Source of the DNA: Hydractinia symbiolongicarpus
Lineage: Eukaryota; Cnidaria; Hydrozoa; Anthoathecata; Hydractiniidae
DNA: 64,000 nucleotides
Reading direction: 5' to 3'
NCBI RefSeq assembly: GCF_029227915.1
Contig: NC_079880.1
Coordinates: forward strand, 8,831,501 to 8,895,500
Shown here: piece after piece, positions 49,305 through 61,083 of the stretch
How positions within the stretch are numbered: the first letter of the stretch is position 1
Layout of the letters: each line of letters opens with the position of its first letter
Notes under the pieces: generated by a model
What the model saw: the letters and a program-made list of their open reading frames with translations, nothing else
Told to the model about the DNA's origin: nothing
Databases searched by the model: none
Made by a program: the position numbers and the translations under genes

Positions 49305-51330
49305 ATTTCTTCGTCGCGTATAAATTCTGTGCTGTACTCTATTCGTCGCATAGCACTCTCTTGTCGCACAATGCTGGATTACACTCTCTTGTCGCATATT
49401 ACTTCTGTGTTGCATACTCTCTCTTGTCGCATTTAACTTCTGTGTTGCACTCTCTTTTCGTGGCATTTAACTTCTGTGTTGCACTCTCTTTTCGTTGCAT
49501 AGGACTGCTGGAGTGCACTCTCTTTTTGCCCCATTTAACCTCTGTGTTGCACTCTCTTTTCGTCGCATAGGACAGCTGGATTGCACTCTCTTTTTGTCGC
49601 ATTTATCTCTGTGTTGCACTCTCGTCGTCGCATAGGACTGCTGGATTGCACTCTCTTTTTGTCGCATATTAATTCTGTGTTGCACTCTCTTTTCGTCGCA
49701 TAGGACAGCTGGATTGCACTCTCTTTTTGTCGCATTTATCTCTGTGTTGCACTCTCGTCGTTGCATAGGACTGCTGGATTGCGCTTTCTTGTGGCATTTA
49801 ACTTCTGTGTTGCACTCTCTCTGTCACATTTAACTTCTGTGTTGCACTCTTTTTTCGTCGCATAAGACTGCTGGAGTGCACTCTCTCTTGTCGCATATTA
49901 CTTCTGTGTTGCTTTTCCTTTTCTTCGCATAGGCCTGCTGGAGTGCACTCTCTCTTGTCGCCTTTAACTTCTGTGTAGCACTCTCTCTTGTCGCATAGGA
50001 CTGCTGGATTGCATTCTCTCTTGTCGCATTTAACTTCTGTGTTGCACTCTCTTTTCGTCGCATAGGACAGCTGGATTGCACTCTCTTTTTGCCCCATTTA
50101 ACCTCTGTGTTGCACTCTCTTTTCGTCGCATAGGACAGCTGGATTGCACTCTCTTTTTGTCGCATTTATCTCTGTGTTGCACTCTCGTCGTCGCATAGGA
50201 CTGCTGGATTGCGCTTTCTTGTGGCATTTAACTTCTGTGTTGCACTCTCTCTATCGCATTTAACTTCTGTGTTGCACTCTTTTTTCGTCGCATAAGACTG
50301 CTGGAGTACACTCTCTCTTGTCGCATATTACTTCTGTGTTGCTTTTCCTTTTCTTCGCATAGGGCTGCTGGAGTGCACTCTCTCTTGTCGCCTTTAACTT
50401 CTGTGTAGCACTCTCTCTTGTCGCATAGGACTGCTGGAGTGCACTCTCTCTTGTCGCATATTAATTCTGTGTTGCACTCTCTTTTCGTCGCATAGGACAG
50501 CTGGATTGCACTCTCTTTTTGCCGCATTTATCTCTGTGTTGCACTCTCGTCGTCGCATAGGACTACTGGATTGCGCTCTCTTGTGGCATTTAACTTCTGT
50601 GTTGCACTCTCTCTGTCACATTTAACTTCTGTGTTGCACTCTTTTTTCGTCGCATAAGACTGCTGGAGTGCACTCTCTCTTGTCGCATATTACTTCTGTG
50701 TCGCTTTTCCTTTTCTTCGCATAGGGCTGCTGGAGTGCACTCTCTCTTGTCGCATATTAATTCTGTGTTGCACTCTCTTTTCGTCGCATAGGACAGCTGG
50801 ATTGCACTCTCTTTTTGTCGCATTTATCTCTGTGTTGCACTTCCTTTTTATCGCATAGAACTGCTGTATTGCACTCTTTCTTGTCCCATTTAACTTCTGT
50901 GTTGCACTCTCTTTGTCGCATTTAACTTTTGTGTTGCACTCTTTTTTCGTCGCATAAGACTGCTGGAGTGCACTCTCTCTTGTCGCATATTACTTCTGTG
51001 TTGCACTTCCTTTTCTTCGCATAGGACTGCTGTATTGCACTTTTTCTTGTCCCATTTAACTTCTGTGTGGCACTCTTTTTTCGTAGCATAAGACAGCTGG
51101 ATTGCACTCTCTTGTCGCATTTAACTTCTGTGTTGCACTCTCGTCGTCACATAGGACTGCTGGATTGCACTCTCTCTTGTCGCATTTAACTTCTTTATCG
51201 CCCTATCTCTTGTCGCATATTACTTCTATGTTACATCTCCTTTCGTCACATAGGACTGTTTGAATGCACTTCCTCTTCGTCGCATTTGAAGCTAAACTAT
51301 TGTTTCTCTTGGTCGCATCTTAGTGCTGGA
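49305..51330 (-). repeat. 2-kb array of degenerate 33-bp repeats with higher-order structure
   Basis: About 60 monomers alternate between two types on the plus strand: one with TTTAACTTCTGTGTTGCACT and one with CATAGGACTGCTGGATTGCA, joined by CTCTTTTCGTCGCA-like sequence. The same long series of variants recurs: the marker TTTTTTCGTCGCATAAGACT occurs near 49850, 50281, 50643 and 50943. Blocks of about 13, 11 and 9 monomers were therefore duplicated. The 33-bp period keeps frames open and creates many short repetitive ORFs on the minus strand, broken by stops, so coding is unlikely. Confidence 0.9.
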
Positions 51331-51476
51331 GTCCGTCATCGCCACATTGGACTGCAGGGTTGAACTTCCCCTTAATCACATTTTTGTACCTGTACTAACA
51401 CGCTTGCCTTGTCCAAGTCCAACAATCTTTATTTGCAAGCGTGTGCGATTTGAATTTTAATCAGCCAATCCTTGCT

Positions 51477-52415
51477 TTATAAGCAAGAACGGCCAAATTG
51501 GATGCTGCTCATTTCGCATCCACCCAACGCATTTTCTTTCGTTCCATATACTATTTTGAGATACGCCAAGAGTTTTCTTATGTCAGCCAACTTCGATGTT
51601 AAAATTAAAGCTCCGTAGTTTCGATGCTTGTGACTGTCAATGATAACTACCTCGTCATCTTCAATAAGGACAGCGATAGAATAGTATGGTGGTATCGTAA
51701 GAACAAAAGCAGAGCGCAATCTGTCGTTGTATTGGGTTGCGTGCTGGTTGATAATCTCATTGGGAATGTCATCATAATCCCAGAACGAGGTTAGTTTTAC
51801 TCTACGCAACTTCAGTTTGACAGCGTCAAGTACCTCTTCCACCAATAAATTGACATGAGACGCTGCTTCTGGCACGTGTTTGTAAAGGTTGTTACCAGCT
51901 ATCATTATGTGTCTGTACATGTCGAATACGTCTCTTTTCCTGAACCGTCCATAGAAAAACGATTGGGTTGTAAGTAAGCTGATGATAACGCAGGCGTTGC
52001 TGGAACCAGTTGGACTTAACGTGCTCTGATTGATACCTCTGACAAACTTTAGAATCTTTATATCGGACTTTGTTGTGACTTGACTTACCAGACAATGCCT
52101 CTCTACATTCAAGTTGAAATAGTAAGAGCGGAATTCACCAAATTGTCCAACAAGTTCTTTAACGTGCATGTGTTGCTTCTCATCAATATTGTCGTTTGGG
52201 CGTTTTGCCCCAACAGCCGTTTGTTTTGCATACAAAGATTTGCTTTTCTTTGCGACCAGCATTTGCATCATCGCATGCAATTCTTCTTTCTCGTATTGAC
52301 GCGACATTTCTTTGGACGTGTTTTTGGTGACGTCTGTTTTAATAACGTTGTTATGGCAACCACTGACAGATGGAGCTACTTTTCTGGAACGAACTTTTGA
52401 AAAACATTTCCCCAT
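51477..52415 (-). CDS. Putative N-myristoylated papain-like cysteine protease, intronless
   Basis: 312-residue single-exon ORF. The supported start is ATG 52415, giving MGKCFSK: Gly2 followed by Ser6 is a good N-myristoylation signal and Cys4 a possible palmitoylation site. The frame is open a little further upstream but without ATG. The C-terminal half has SSNACVIISLL, with a Cys in a small-residue loop before a helix, and later YYSIAVLIEDDEVVIIDSHKH, two beta-like strands ending in Asp-x-His. A Cys plus DxH arrangement is that of the herpesvirus tegument-type (C76) deubiquitinase fold and related papain-like proteases. Related stand-alone proteins are, to my memory, frequent in cnidarian genomes. 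The N-terminal 90 residues are basic and low in recognisable features. No introns and no homologous host gene are recognised, so retrogene, transposon-derived or laterally acquired origin are all possible. The function is a prediction. Confidence 0.55.
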   Translation of the reverse strand: MGKCFSKVRSRKVAPSVSGCHNNVIKTDVTKNTSKEMSRQYEKEELHAMMQMLVAKKSKSLYAKQTAVGAKRPNDNIDEKQHMHVKELVGQFGEFRSYYFNLNVERHCLVSQVTTKSDIKILKFVRGINQSTLSPTGSSNACVIISLLTTQSFFYGRFRKRDVFDMYRHIMIAGNNLYKHVPEAASHVNLLVEEVLDAVKLKLRRVKLTSFWDYDDIPNEIINQHATQYNDRLRSAFVLTIPPYYSIAVLIEDDEVVIIDSHKHRNYGALILTSKLADIRKLLAYLKIVYGTKENALGGCEMSSIQFGRSCL

Positions 52416-52837
52416 GATTAACAATTTATATTCTCGTATATTACTTCACTTTTAAAACTTTAATTTCTGTTTCGAAGAACAAAGCTAATGCTCGCTGCAT
52501 TAAACAGGAACTAACTGACGTCAAATATAAAATCACTTATTACAACGTCAGAAAAATCATTGCTATGGAAGCGAATGCTTCATAAAGATGGTTTTTAATA
52601 TTTCAGAAAGATGGTAACCCAGATGTGAAAAAGCCCTGATGTAACTTCGAAGCAAGTAATAGCGTACCACGTGCGATCTAAGAAATGTTGTATCAAGCAC
52701 ACGGCATAAAATATAAAACACTTTTGCTATTGCATTGCGAAATCAGACAGATTGTCCTCTGGGACAGAGGTCTGGAAAACTTCGCTGTTAGATCCTTATT
52801 GTACTAGAAGCAGATATGATAAGTGCAGATTAAAAAC

Positions 52838-52945
52838 GTGACATGTCTGTCTTTCTGTGTGCAAAATGATACCGCAAATAGCGAGACACGAAATGCGGTA
52901 AATAAAGAACGGACACCCCGTGGATTTGTCCACGGGCCACCGACT
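52838..52945 (-). repeat. Dispersed CCCGTGG-type repeat, copy 3
   Basis: Minus-strand copy: ACTAGTCGGTGGCCCGTGGA, a TCCACGGGG stem and a later TGCGGTATCATTTTGC match copies 1 and 2. Confidence 0.7.
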
Positions 52946-53640
52946 AGTTTTGAATAATAATGTTTAGGAAAAATGGTAAACATTTTCTTCTCAGGCAACG
53001 TATTTTACAACAGTTCCTTAGAGAATAGTTATATCTCATTCTTAGTATGCTATTGATGCTTCCCTGCCTTTTTGTTTGCATCTTAAAAAAATGGCCAAAG
53101 AATAAATAACCAAATGTATCATAAGGTTGAAAAAACATTTTCTCCTAAGTAATGCCGCGCTTTTTTAAAAGTGAAAGAATTTAGGTACAACTATATCAGA
53201 AGGGCTTGTGTAAGGACATAAATAAAGAACATGTGCACAAAATAGCACGTACATAGCGCAACGTGAAAGACCGTATTTGTAGTTAAGATGCGACAGTTAT
53301 TAAAAGCAATGTGTAATGGCGGGCGATGTGCGGAATAAGCACGTCACTGACTTATTTGTGTCATAAATTGAAAAAAATATAGTGCGTAATAGTTAAACTT
53401 AGATCGCAGACTTTTTATAGGTTAACCAACTCAACAGTTGCCCAAAACATCTTAAGTCTTTTAGAGCTCAATTCGACGGTATTTCAGTAATAAAAAGGTT
53501 GGTATCTAAATCATCGAGTGGCCGAAGCCTTGGACGTTAGGTTCACTCCTATCTCGTCCGCAGGGTCTTGTGGCCCCTTAGCCTTTATTATCGAGTGACC
53601 AACAATGCCGCAATCAACTTCAAAATGCCCCGTAAACAAG
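52946..53640. other. Spacer 5' of the protease-like gene
   Basis: No gene found. From about 53540 a TCTCGTCCGCAGGGTCTTGT stretch resembles the CTCGTCCCCAGRGC repeat family and leads into the 10-bp array. Confidence 0.45.
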
Positions 53641-53741
53641 GCTGGGTACACTCGTCTACACTCGTCTACACTCGTCTACACTCGTCTACACTCGTCTACA
53701 CTCGTCTACACTCGTCTGCACTTGTCTACACTCGTCTACAG
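53641..53741 (+). repeat. 10-bp tandem repeat, about 10 copies
   Basis: Units of ACACTCGTCT with two variants (GCACTCGTCT/ACTTGTCT-like) near the right end. Because period 10 is not a multiple of 3 it yields a Thr/Arg/Leu-type repetitive ORF that is not meaningful. Confidence 0.93.
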
Positions 53742-54023
53742 GCATTTATCAAAAAGAACAGGGAAGTTTTATTTTTAAAAATGTGATATGTGTGCACCAG
53801 TTGGTTTCATGTATATAAACGATGTGGAGGGGCAGAAATGGAAAGGTAGTTCTGGAATTTCAAAAATGGAAAACACGATACATGACAACCTCTCTCGCAA
53901 AGCGATTTTTCTATTTTTGATATTCGTGCCGCGTGAGAAAAAAATTAAAGAAGAAGATGAGAAGTCTAAAGAAATGAAAAACATTATTAAAGAAAAGTTA
54001 ACAAAGATGAGAGTATTCAATTG

Positions 54024-54253
54024 CAACCTCGTCCTTAGGGCTTGTTAGGTATTAATTTGGATGGATTCTGAAATATAAAAAGCCTAACATGTCCTGGTGG
54101 TCGAGGTTGATTAAGTTGGGAATGAATTATTAGAAGTGTAGTTTACCTTTTGCGTTTTCAAAGAGAAACAGTTCTTTAAATATTTTATCATAGAATAATA
54201 TAAACCTACCTTTTTGCTTAAAAAGTGAGAAAATAACCCCGGGGACGAGGTTT
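54024..54253. mobile_element. MITE with AACCTCGTCC ends, copy 1
   Basis: CAACCTCGTCCTTAGGGCTT at the left and CCCGGGGACGAGGTT at the right are inverted repeats. The interior is non-coding. Confidence 0.65.
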
Positions 54254-54299
54254 TGGACATTCGATGATACTATGATATTCGATAATGAAAATTATAAAT

Positions 54300-54385
54300 A
54301 ATTGCTGGAAAAAGAAAGAAAGAAGAAAGAAAGAAAGAAGAAAGAAGAAAGAAGAAAGAACGAAAAAAAGAAAGGGAAAATATTA
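54300..54385 (+). repeat. (GAAA)n/(GAAAGAA)n purine tract
   Basis: About 85 bases consisting almost only of G and A in GAAA/GAAGAAA units. Confidence 0.9.
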
Positions 54386-54654
54386 TACTAACAACAGTTG
54401 CTACAAAACCTGAGGAAATGATAATGCAAAAAAACACAAGCTTAGAAATGATAAACATTTAAAGGCGTTTGGAAAGAAAGAGACAATAACAAAAAGGGGA
54501 TGGGGCTCACAACACAATACTGAACGTAAAGTAACACAACAAAAGATAGAAAGTAGCGAATTAAATAAAGAAGGAAAGAAAAAAAATGTTGCATAACAGC
54601 TTTGAAGGTGATTGCCGGTCGCGAGAGGTGGCGGTAAATGGGTGGACGCGGTGT

Positions 54655-55154
54655 ACAACCTTGTCCCAGGGTTTTTTGCCCGTCAAATGGGGACGAGAAT
54701 AACGCAGTGTAAAGATGCGCAATCTCCTTCCCAGAACTTCTTTTTTGCTATCTAGTATGTGTGCTGCCACGAAGTAAGTTCTTTTACATATATCAACCGA
54801 AATATTGATCAAGTTCAAATTTTACATTCGATTGCGGTTAGTAGATTTTCTGGCTTTTGTGCCTTAAATACAAAGCAAGCTGGATCGCAATAGAGAATAG
54901 TTTATTCTCATCCAGTGGATGATTTAATGCTCCTGGGTTGCTTCCTGCATTTGAGAAGATTATGCTGCACTGGCGACATACCTTCCAAAGCATAAAAAAA
55001 CGAGAGGCGTGACGCAACAGTAACTTGGTGTATCCCTTTAATGCATATTGTCTTTTCATTCTCGGCTTAAGTGGAATTTGGCTAATGGGTTGGAAAGAAA
55101 ACTACTCTTTTTTACGCTAGTCAGGCGACGAAAGCCCTGGGGTCGAGATTGTCA
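54655..55154. mobile_element. MITE with AACCTCGTCC-type ends, copy 2
   Basis: ACAACCTTGTCCCAGGGTTT at the left matches the inverse of AAAGCCCTGGGGTCGAGATT at the right. About 500 bp, non-coding. Confidence 0.6.
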
Positions 55155-55850
55155 AGATATGCGATGTAAAAGAACTTAAGAAGAGCTGGGTACAAAGTTG
55201 GAGAACAGAATAGCACAACTCGATGTGGGTAAAAACAAGGGCAAAAAATAACGCAAAACAAAATACAGAAAAGAAAAGAAAATCTTGCTTCTCTTTTCAC
55301 CCTTTATGTTATTCAATATCCAGTTTTTTTAATGGTTATATAGAAGAGATGAACCATGAGTTAGATTGAGGAATTAATGGAAACCAACTTTACTGATATA
55401 GAGATTGTCAATGTTTAGCTAGCTAGCTATATCGCTTGCGGCTGCTAGATAGCTCTATGTACTTATAAGAAGGTGGACGTCATAAATATGTAGTGTTAGA
55501 GTTTTTCCAGTCCTCAAAACAGGGTCGGTTTCTCGGCAAATAACAAACGAAAGTTTGAAAAGGAGTAACTTTAGAATCAACACTGTATTTTTCTGTTGAA
55601 AATATTATATGACATGGCTGTAGCTATAATACGGTTTCATTGCTGTTATATATAATAGCTGCATGGCTTTGTGGCTACAAACCCTAACACTAACCCTAAT
55701 GTTTGATGACAACAGTGCACACAGCATGTCAATGTTTTATTATTTAAAGCAGATATGCAGGGTATGATTGAATATGGTAAGATTTGATATCAAAGAATGG
55801 AATTTTGTATATTAGTTGCACAGACAACCATGAACCCAAGTAATTTTAGT
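55155..55850. other. Spacer without recognisable gene
   Basis: AT-rich sequence. A short CTAACACTAACCCTAA stretch at about 55683-55700 is telomere-like but only two units long. Confidence 0.5.
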
Positions 55851-56109
55851 TTTGCATGGCTGGCAGCTGTCCGATGATATTCGAAATACTAAATGGTCGG
55901 CAATTAAAAAATTTGTACTATGTTAAGCCGGCCATCGAATCTCCATATGCTGAATGGCTGGCAGTTGAAAATATACGTAACAAATGTACCGGTCATTGTT
56001 ATCCTATTAACGAAATGGCCAGCAGTATAAGATGTATATGTTTTATATGCTAATCATTAAAGTTATACATACTTGCTGGCAGTTGAGAATGGTATGTGCC
56101 AGTCATTAA

Positions 56110-56660
56110 GGGACCGTCTCCACAATCGTTTCACATTTTATATGAATTGAAACGATTAGGATCGTTTCGAGATTGTATCATCATTTTTTAAAATCGTTTA
56201 CAGATCTTTTCATGAAATGAAGGTGAAACGATTTAAAACAATAGTAAAAATTATCAAAACACGATCGTAGGAAGCTAAAACATGCTTGTAGATCGTTTAA
56301 ATATTATCAAAATCCGTTCGTTGGAAGCTAAGACATCCTTGTGGATCTTTTAAAAATTATAATAACATAAAAATATAAAAACAAGATATTTTAAATATTT
56401 TGGTAATAAAATTGCTTTAGAAATTAGTGCCTGATAAACATAATAATAATGGTGTTAAATTTGAAACGATTTAAACTGAAACAAATTTAAAAAACTGTTG
56501 AAACAAATTGATGTTGATATTGTGAGACGATTTTGAAACGATTGTGAAACGATTTTCGTTTCAACAAAATGATTTTAAACTATTTTGAAACGAATTTGAA
56601 ACGATTTTTTTTGGCAAAAAATATTTTGAAATCGTTTCAAATTCGTATCGGTCAAGATCT
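56110..56660. repeat. GAAACGATT/AATCGTTTC-rich segment
   Basis: At least a dozen copies of GAAACGATT or its complement occur in both orientations within 550 bases, densest at 56460-56640. Some are spaced about 10-20 bases apart. Confidence 0.75.
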
Positions 56661-56812
56661 TCCTGCTTCACTGTCCATGTCCCACCACCGTACAACATAA
56701 TACTTCGTACACAGGCCTCATACAACCTACCTTTTAACTCAATTGACAAGACTCTGCTAGTCAACCAAGGAACTAACTCTCTGTACTTTTTCCAAGCAGA
56801 ACCTATCCTGCA
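56642..56812 (-). pseudogene. Non-LTR retrotransposon reverse transcriptase C-terminal fragment
   Basis: The translation RIGSAWKKYRELVPWLTS, then LKGRLYEACVRSIMLYGG and TWTVKQEDLDRYE, matches the well-known region after the RT core of LINE elements (RxAWxKFRELxPxLTSR ... KGRxYxxCVRSxMLYGSETW). Only about 57 residues remain, without the catalytic motif. Confidence 0.8.
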
Positions 56813-57008
56813 AGTAACACTTCTTCCAACACCCCCTTCACTGCCCAACATATATGGAATATCAGTCACCAGCATGAGAGAAACGAAAATTATAATTTCC
56901 TGTCATTTACTGTTTGGAAATTTGCTGGCTGGCATAACATAGTACAAATTTTTAACTGCTGGCCATTTAGCATTTTGAATATCATCGGCCGGCAGCCGGC
57001 CATGCAGA

Positions 57009-57726
57009 CACTGCGTTTCATTTTTAAAAAGTAACTTCTAAAGTTTAAAAAAACTTTCCAGCCATTAATACGTGGCATTACACCTATTCTATATTTACTG
57101 ATAACTTGCACACCTTGTTTAATTGGAGCTTCCCATGCACTTTTTTAAATTAGTTCTCAGGACCCTTGATAGTCATGGCTAGGATTTTAAAGCGAAGGAC
57201 GATAATAATGGCAGGTAGGGCCTGTAGGGAGGCAAGAAGCATAGAAAATTTTTTGTCATTCTAGGTCTTGCGACTCTAAATATAGCTACAACAGTTTGCA
57301 CATTTTTGTACATATGCGCATATTCTTTCAGATAGAAAAAAGACATTATAGGGTAAAATGGCAATTATGTAATAAAAAAGTTATAACATGTTTTCAAGAA
57401 CCATATACCGTCCTAATAACATGATTATCTAAACAAACCGCTCTAGCGACAATCTAGCAACTCTGCTGGCCACATAGCTTTCTTGGTTTTGACTATAAGC
57501 TATCCCTTCAAAGAACTTTGCAAAAATGCCAGTGCACAAGGCATGTGTTTGCAGATTGTCCTGTTTTTTAAAACGGGTGTAAAATAATAAAAAAATGGAT
57601 TAAGCATTTGATGTTTTAACTTTCAAACCTAGAAAAGTATTTATTTACTCATTTACTCATGCAGCCACGCTTAGTCTGCACAAATTTGCTCTATTTTATA
57701 TGTAGATTTATAGCTATATATGTTAA
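57009..57726. other. ABHD13 upstream region
   Basis: About 0.7 kb before the ABHD13 start codon. No repeat ends and no clear core promoter element identified. Confidence 0.45.
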
Positions 57727-60700
57727 ATGGATGAATTAATCTCAAATAGAAATTTTGCATCAGACAAAAAGACTGGCTTTAAATCAATAGAAAAGATTGG
57801 CAAAATTGTGCTATTTGTTTTAATAAGATTTTGGAAAGCCTGCAGTATTGCGTTATTGTTTCTTTTTTTGCTGTATTGGTTATATGGTGGTATAGTGACA
57901 TTGTTGTTGTTAATTTGTGCATTTGTTGGTGCATTTTACCATTACCAAGATGCACTTTTATATTTTCCTGATCAACCAGAGAATTCTCGGATTTTTGTTC
58001 AGTCACCAAGGTTTTTAGGCCTACCATACGAAAACTTGCACATCACTACAAAAGATGGCGTAGTTTTAAATGCAATATTCTTAAAGCAAGCTGGGGCACG
58101 ATTAGGTATTGCACCCACCATTATAATGTTTCATGGTAATGCAGGGAATATTGGACATCGTTTAATAAATGCACATGTGTTGTATTCTTACACGGGTAGT
58201 AATATTTTTATGTTGGATTATCGAGGCTATGGAAAAAGTGATGGCTCACCAAGCGAAAAAGGTAGCTATGCTACTATGCTAATTTTTTTCATATCTGTTT
58301 GCTGCTCTAGAGTTGAATTTGAAAACTTTACTATTTCAGGTTTTGAACTAGATGCCGTGGCTTCAATTGAATATCTTTTAAGTCGTTCAGACATTGATCA
58401 TGAGAAAATAATTTTGCATGGGCGTTCACTTGGAGGAGCTGTAGCGTTTTCACTGTCTTCTCTGGAGCAATACGCAGATATTTTATTTGCTGTTGTTGTG
58501 GAAAATACATTTACAAGTATTCCAGATATGTCGAAACATCTCTTCAAATATTTAAAACAGTTGCCAAGTTGGTGTTACAAAAATAAAGTAAGTTTGTTTG
58601 AAGTATATTTTGTATCGCTACCCGGAAGGAGTAGTGTAAAGGAGTAGTGTAGCAGCCACCTAGACACCATATGTTAATTTAGATGCATGACTTTTATTTA
58701 GATCTTTACCTTGATAATCTAAGGTTATATTAAATTAAGAGACAATAGCACTTTTATTTGTTTGTTGTTCTAATTACGTGTTTATGCCGGCAAAGTTATT
58801 ATATCAATATTTTATTGGGATAAATTTTCGCGGGATTAAAATCTGCGTATTTTGACCTAATTCCGCGAAATTAAGTCCCTGCGAAAATCTGGAAAGTAGC
58901 CATCTGCCATCAGTTTTAATAATTGTCTGATCCGCGAGATTCAAAAAAAAATTTCCATGGTCGAAATCTCTTACTTCCTATGTCCCTCCCCGTTTTCCCA
59001 TAAGAAAAGAAACGGGTAAAAATTATGAGATATTATCTGTTGTATATTTCAAAATAAACTACCTCTAGTCATCGATATTACAAAAAAACTATCTACTTTT
59101 TCACCTGGCTTGACTTTCCCAGCTGTGTGATTTTGATCTCAAGTAGCAGCATTCAAATACATTGTTCTGATGTCACGATCGCGTTTGTAAATTCACTGTT
59201 TTTGGAGATTTTTTGACAATGACAATAGATTTGGCTGTTTGTCACAAGAGCTAATTTGCCAAAAAATAGTCAAAAATGTCGAAACGCAAAATATTAGAAA
59301 ATAAATTATCCGCGAAAATAAGTCCTTCCGAAATGCTCCATTTTTGCGGATGAGCTTAACCACGAAATGTAATATCACAGTAAATTATGTTTTTATCATA
59401 GGTCTCCTTTTGAAAAACAGAATTAAATATATATAGTAACTTTACGTTACTAACTTTTAAGAAGTTGATGTTCATAATGCATCTTTTTTTTGTGTTGTCT
59501 GACAATTATATAAATTATACAATGACGTGCTGTATTTACATCTCCAGATAACAATCCGAGGCAATAATATTTGTGTTTCAGTATCCATCAATCGATCGTG
59601 TAAAATCAATCACCACTCCGACTCTGTTTTTGTCTGGACTTGCTGATCAACTAGTGCCTCCCAAGCACATGTCAAAATTGTATAATGTAAGTCTTGTTGT
59701 GTAACGTAGCCAAATTGGAAATGTTTATGCTATAAGAAGTCTGCAAGACTAACTACAATAAACTATCATTACATGTATTATATGGTGTTAGTCACTCATT
59801 GAAAAATATAAGATTTCCTGTATGTTACTTTAATGTCGGAGACTGGCGAAAAGAAAATTTCTGCTCTTAAAAAATTGCAAATTTTTGCGATTTTGTGGAA
59901 TTTTTTGGTTTTTTTTGATGAGACCAGCATCAAAATTGCTAACCATTCTCTGATACGCTATTTTTAAATTTGTCGTACAAAATATGTCACTGTGTGCTTT
60001 AGCTATCAGGTGCTTATGTTAAACGCATCGAAACATTTGAGACAGGCACTCATAATGAAACGTGGCAGTGTCATGGGTACACTGACGTCATCAACAGATT
60101 TCTAAACGAGGTAAGACCTCTACAATAATTGTATGCCCAGTTAACCTTTTTTTGGATGAGGTGTGGTGGGTGGAATGTTAGGGTTCTTAAGTTGTTAAAG
60201 AGATCAATTCTCGCAGATCCTATGCATGGCTATTTAACACACAAAATACGTCCATACACTACCTTTTTATATACTAACAAATTCAGCGCTTCAACGACCA
60301 ATTATAACAACAATTCACGTTTTTATCCAGCGGATTTTTAATTTTTTTAAAAAATTTTTCCTCAGCCTTAATTTTGCATACATATATTAACTTTTCAAAC
60401 ATAGCATGCAGGAGCCTCATTTTACATTTTTAAAAATGAAGCAAGTGAATTTAGGGTCTTTTGATAATTACGTAACGCTAAATTTGTCATTTTAGAACCA
60501 CCCAATACCCTCATCGCGATTCGTCATGTTTTTATTTAGGACCCTAATAATTACGTCGCACGGGAAGACAACAACTGAACCCGACCCCCCCCCCTTCCCC
60601 CCAAAACAATCAAAAACAAACAAACAAACAAAAAACACGCAAACTACTGAGATTATGAGCGAGTGCAAGCCACCATGAGAATATCTGTCCACCGAAATCG

Positions 60701-61083
60701 ATATTTGGGCAAATCTATTTTCAAATAAAATATTTAGCTGTTAAAAATTACAACAAAATCTGAAATTTTTCTATCGCAAATAATTATACAAAACTTTTCA
60801 CACGTGACGTCACGAAATCTAGTACTACCCACCCCCGTTTATTTACCATCACGCAGCATCACGAAAAATGTGAAACGAACTTCGTTTTATATTTGAATAA
60901 AAGGGGGCGGCTCTAATAAAAATTATTAAAGTAAAAGATCATAGTTCGATTTCGTAATTTTTAGTTTTTGGTAAATTCTTGTTTTAGGTGTACGAAGCAA
61001 GAAAACAAGGTCTTATTCCCAAACGACGGTATCGAAAATCACACGGTATAAATGAAAGTCCCGATGCTGTGATTGATATTTGA
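57727..61083 (+). CDS. ABHD13: Alpha/beta hydrolase domain-containing protein 13 (ABHD13)
   Basis: Membrane-anchored serine hydrolase of 363 residues in five exons: 57727-58261, 58340-58587, 59582-59686, 60003-60110, 60988-61083. A cytosolic N-terminus is followed by one or two closely spaced membrane segments (about residues 35-75), then FQDALLYFPDQP-type sequence. The oxyanion region is FHGNAGNIGHRL. The nucleophile elbow is GRSLGG (Ser), the acid is in LSGLADQLVPP (Asp) and the His is in GTHNETWQCHGY, so the catalytic triad is complete. VDYRGYGKSDG-like and ENTFTSIP motifs also match vertebrate ABHD13. Intron 1 is only 78 bases, a multiple of three and free of stops. Intron 2 carries repeat sequence. 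AATAAATAAATAAA at about 61128 is the likely poly(A) signal. Confidence 0.92.
58780..59390. repeat. CGCGAAA/TTTCGCGG-rich repeat in ABHD13 intron 2
   Basis: Blocks such as TTTTCGCGGGATTAAAATCT, CCGCGAAATTAAGTCC and, at the far end, CCGCGAAAATAAGTCC recur in both orientations over 600 bases. This looks like a non-coding MITE or a pair of MITE ends. Exact boundaries are not resolved. Confidence 0.5.

Larger units (their letters stand above)
55853..57008. repeat. Foldback unit with about 85-bp inverted arms
   Basis: Arm 55853-55938 (ATGGCTGGCAGCTG, GATGATATTCGAAATACTAA, TTTGTACTATGTTA) recurs inverted at 56926-57008. Between them lie short tandem-like TGGCTGGCAGTTGA blocks, a GAAACGATT-rich segment and a LINE fragment. 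It may be one composite foldback element or two opposed copies of a shorter repeat. Confidence 0.7.

Noticed and set aside
49278-51120. Many 60-110 residue ORFs on the minus strand (RECNTEVKCDK-type)
   Set aside because: Translations of the 33-bp array, each ended by stops, with no start context or flanking unique coding sequence.
52416-52424. Extension of the protease-like ORF upstream to a TTG codon
   Set aside because: No ATG there; the ATG at 52415 gives a plausible MGKCFSK start.
53788-54048. 86-residue Lys/Glu-rich ORF
   Set aside because: Overlaps repeat ends, with no homology and no splice support.
55678-55702. Telomere-like CTAACCCTAA
   Set aside because: Only two imperfect units; interstitial chance match.
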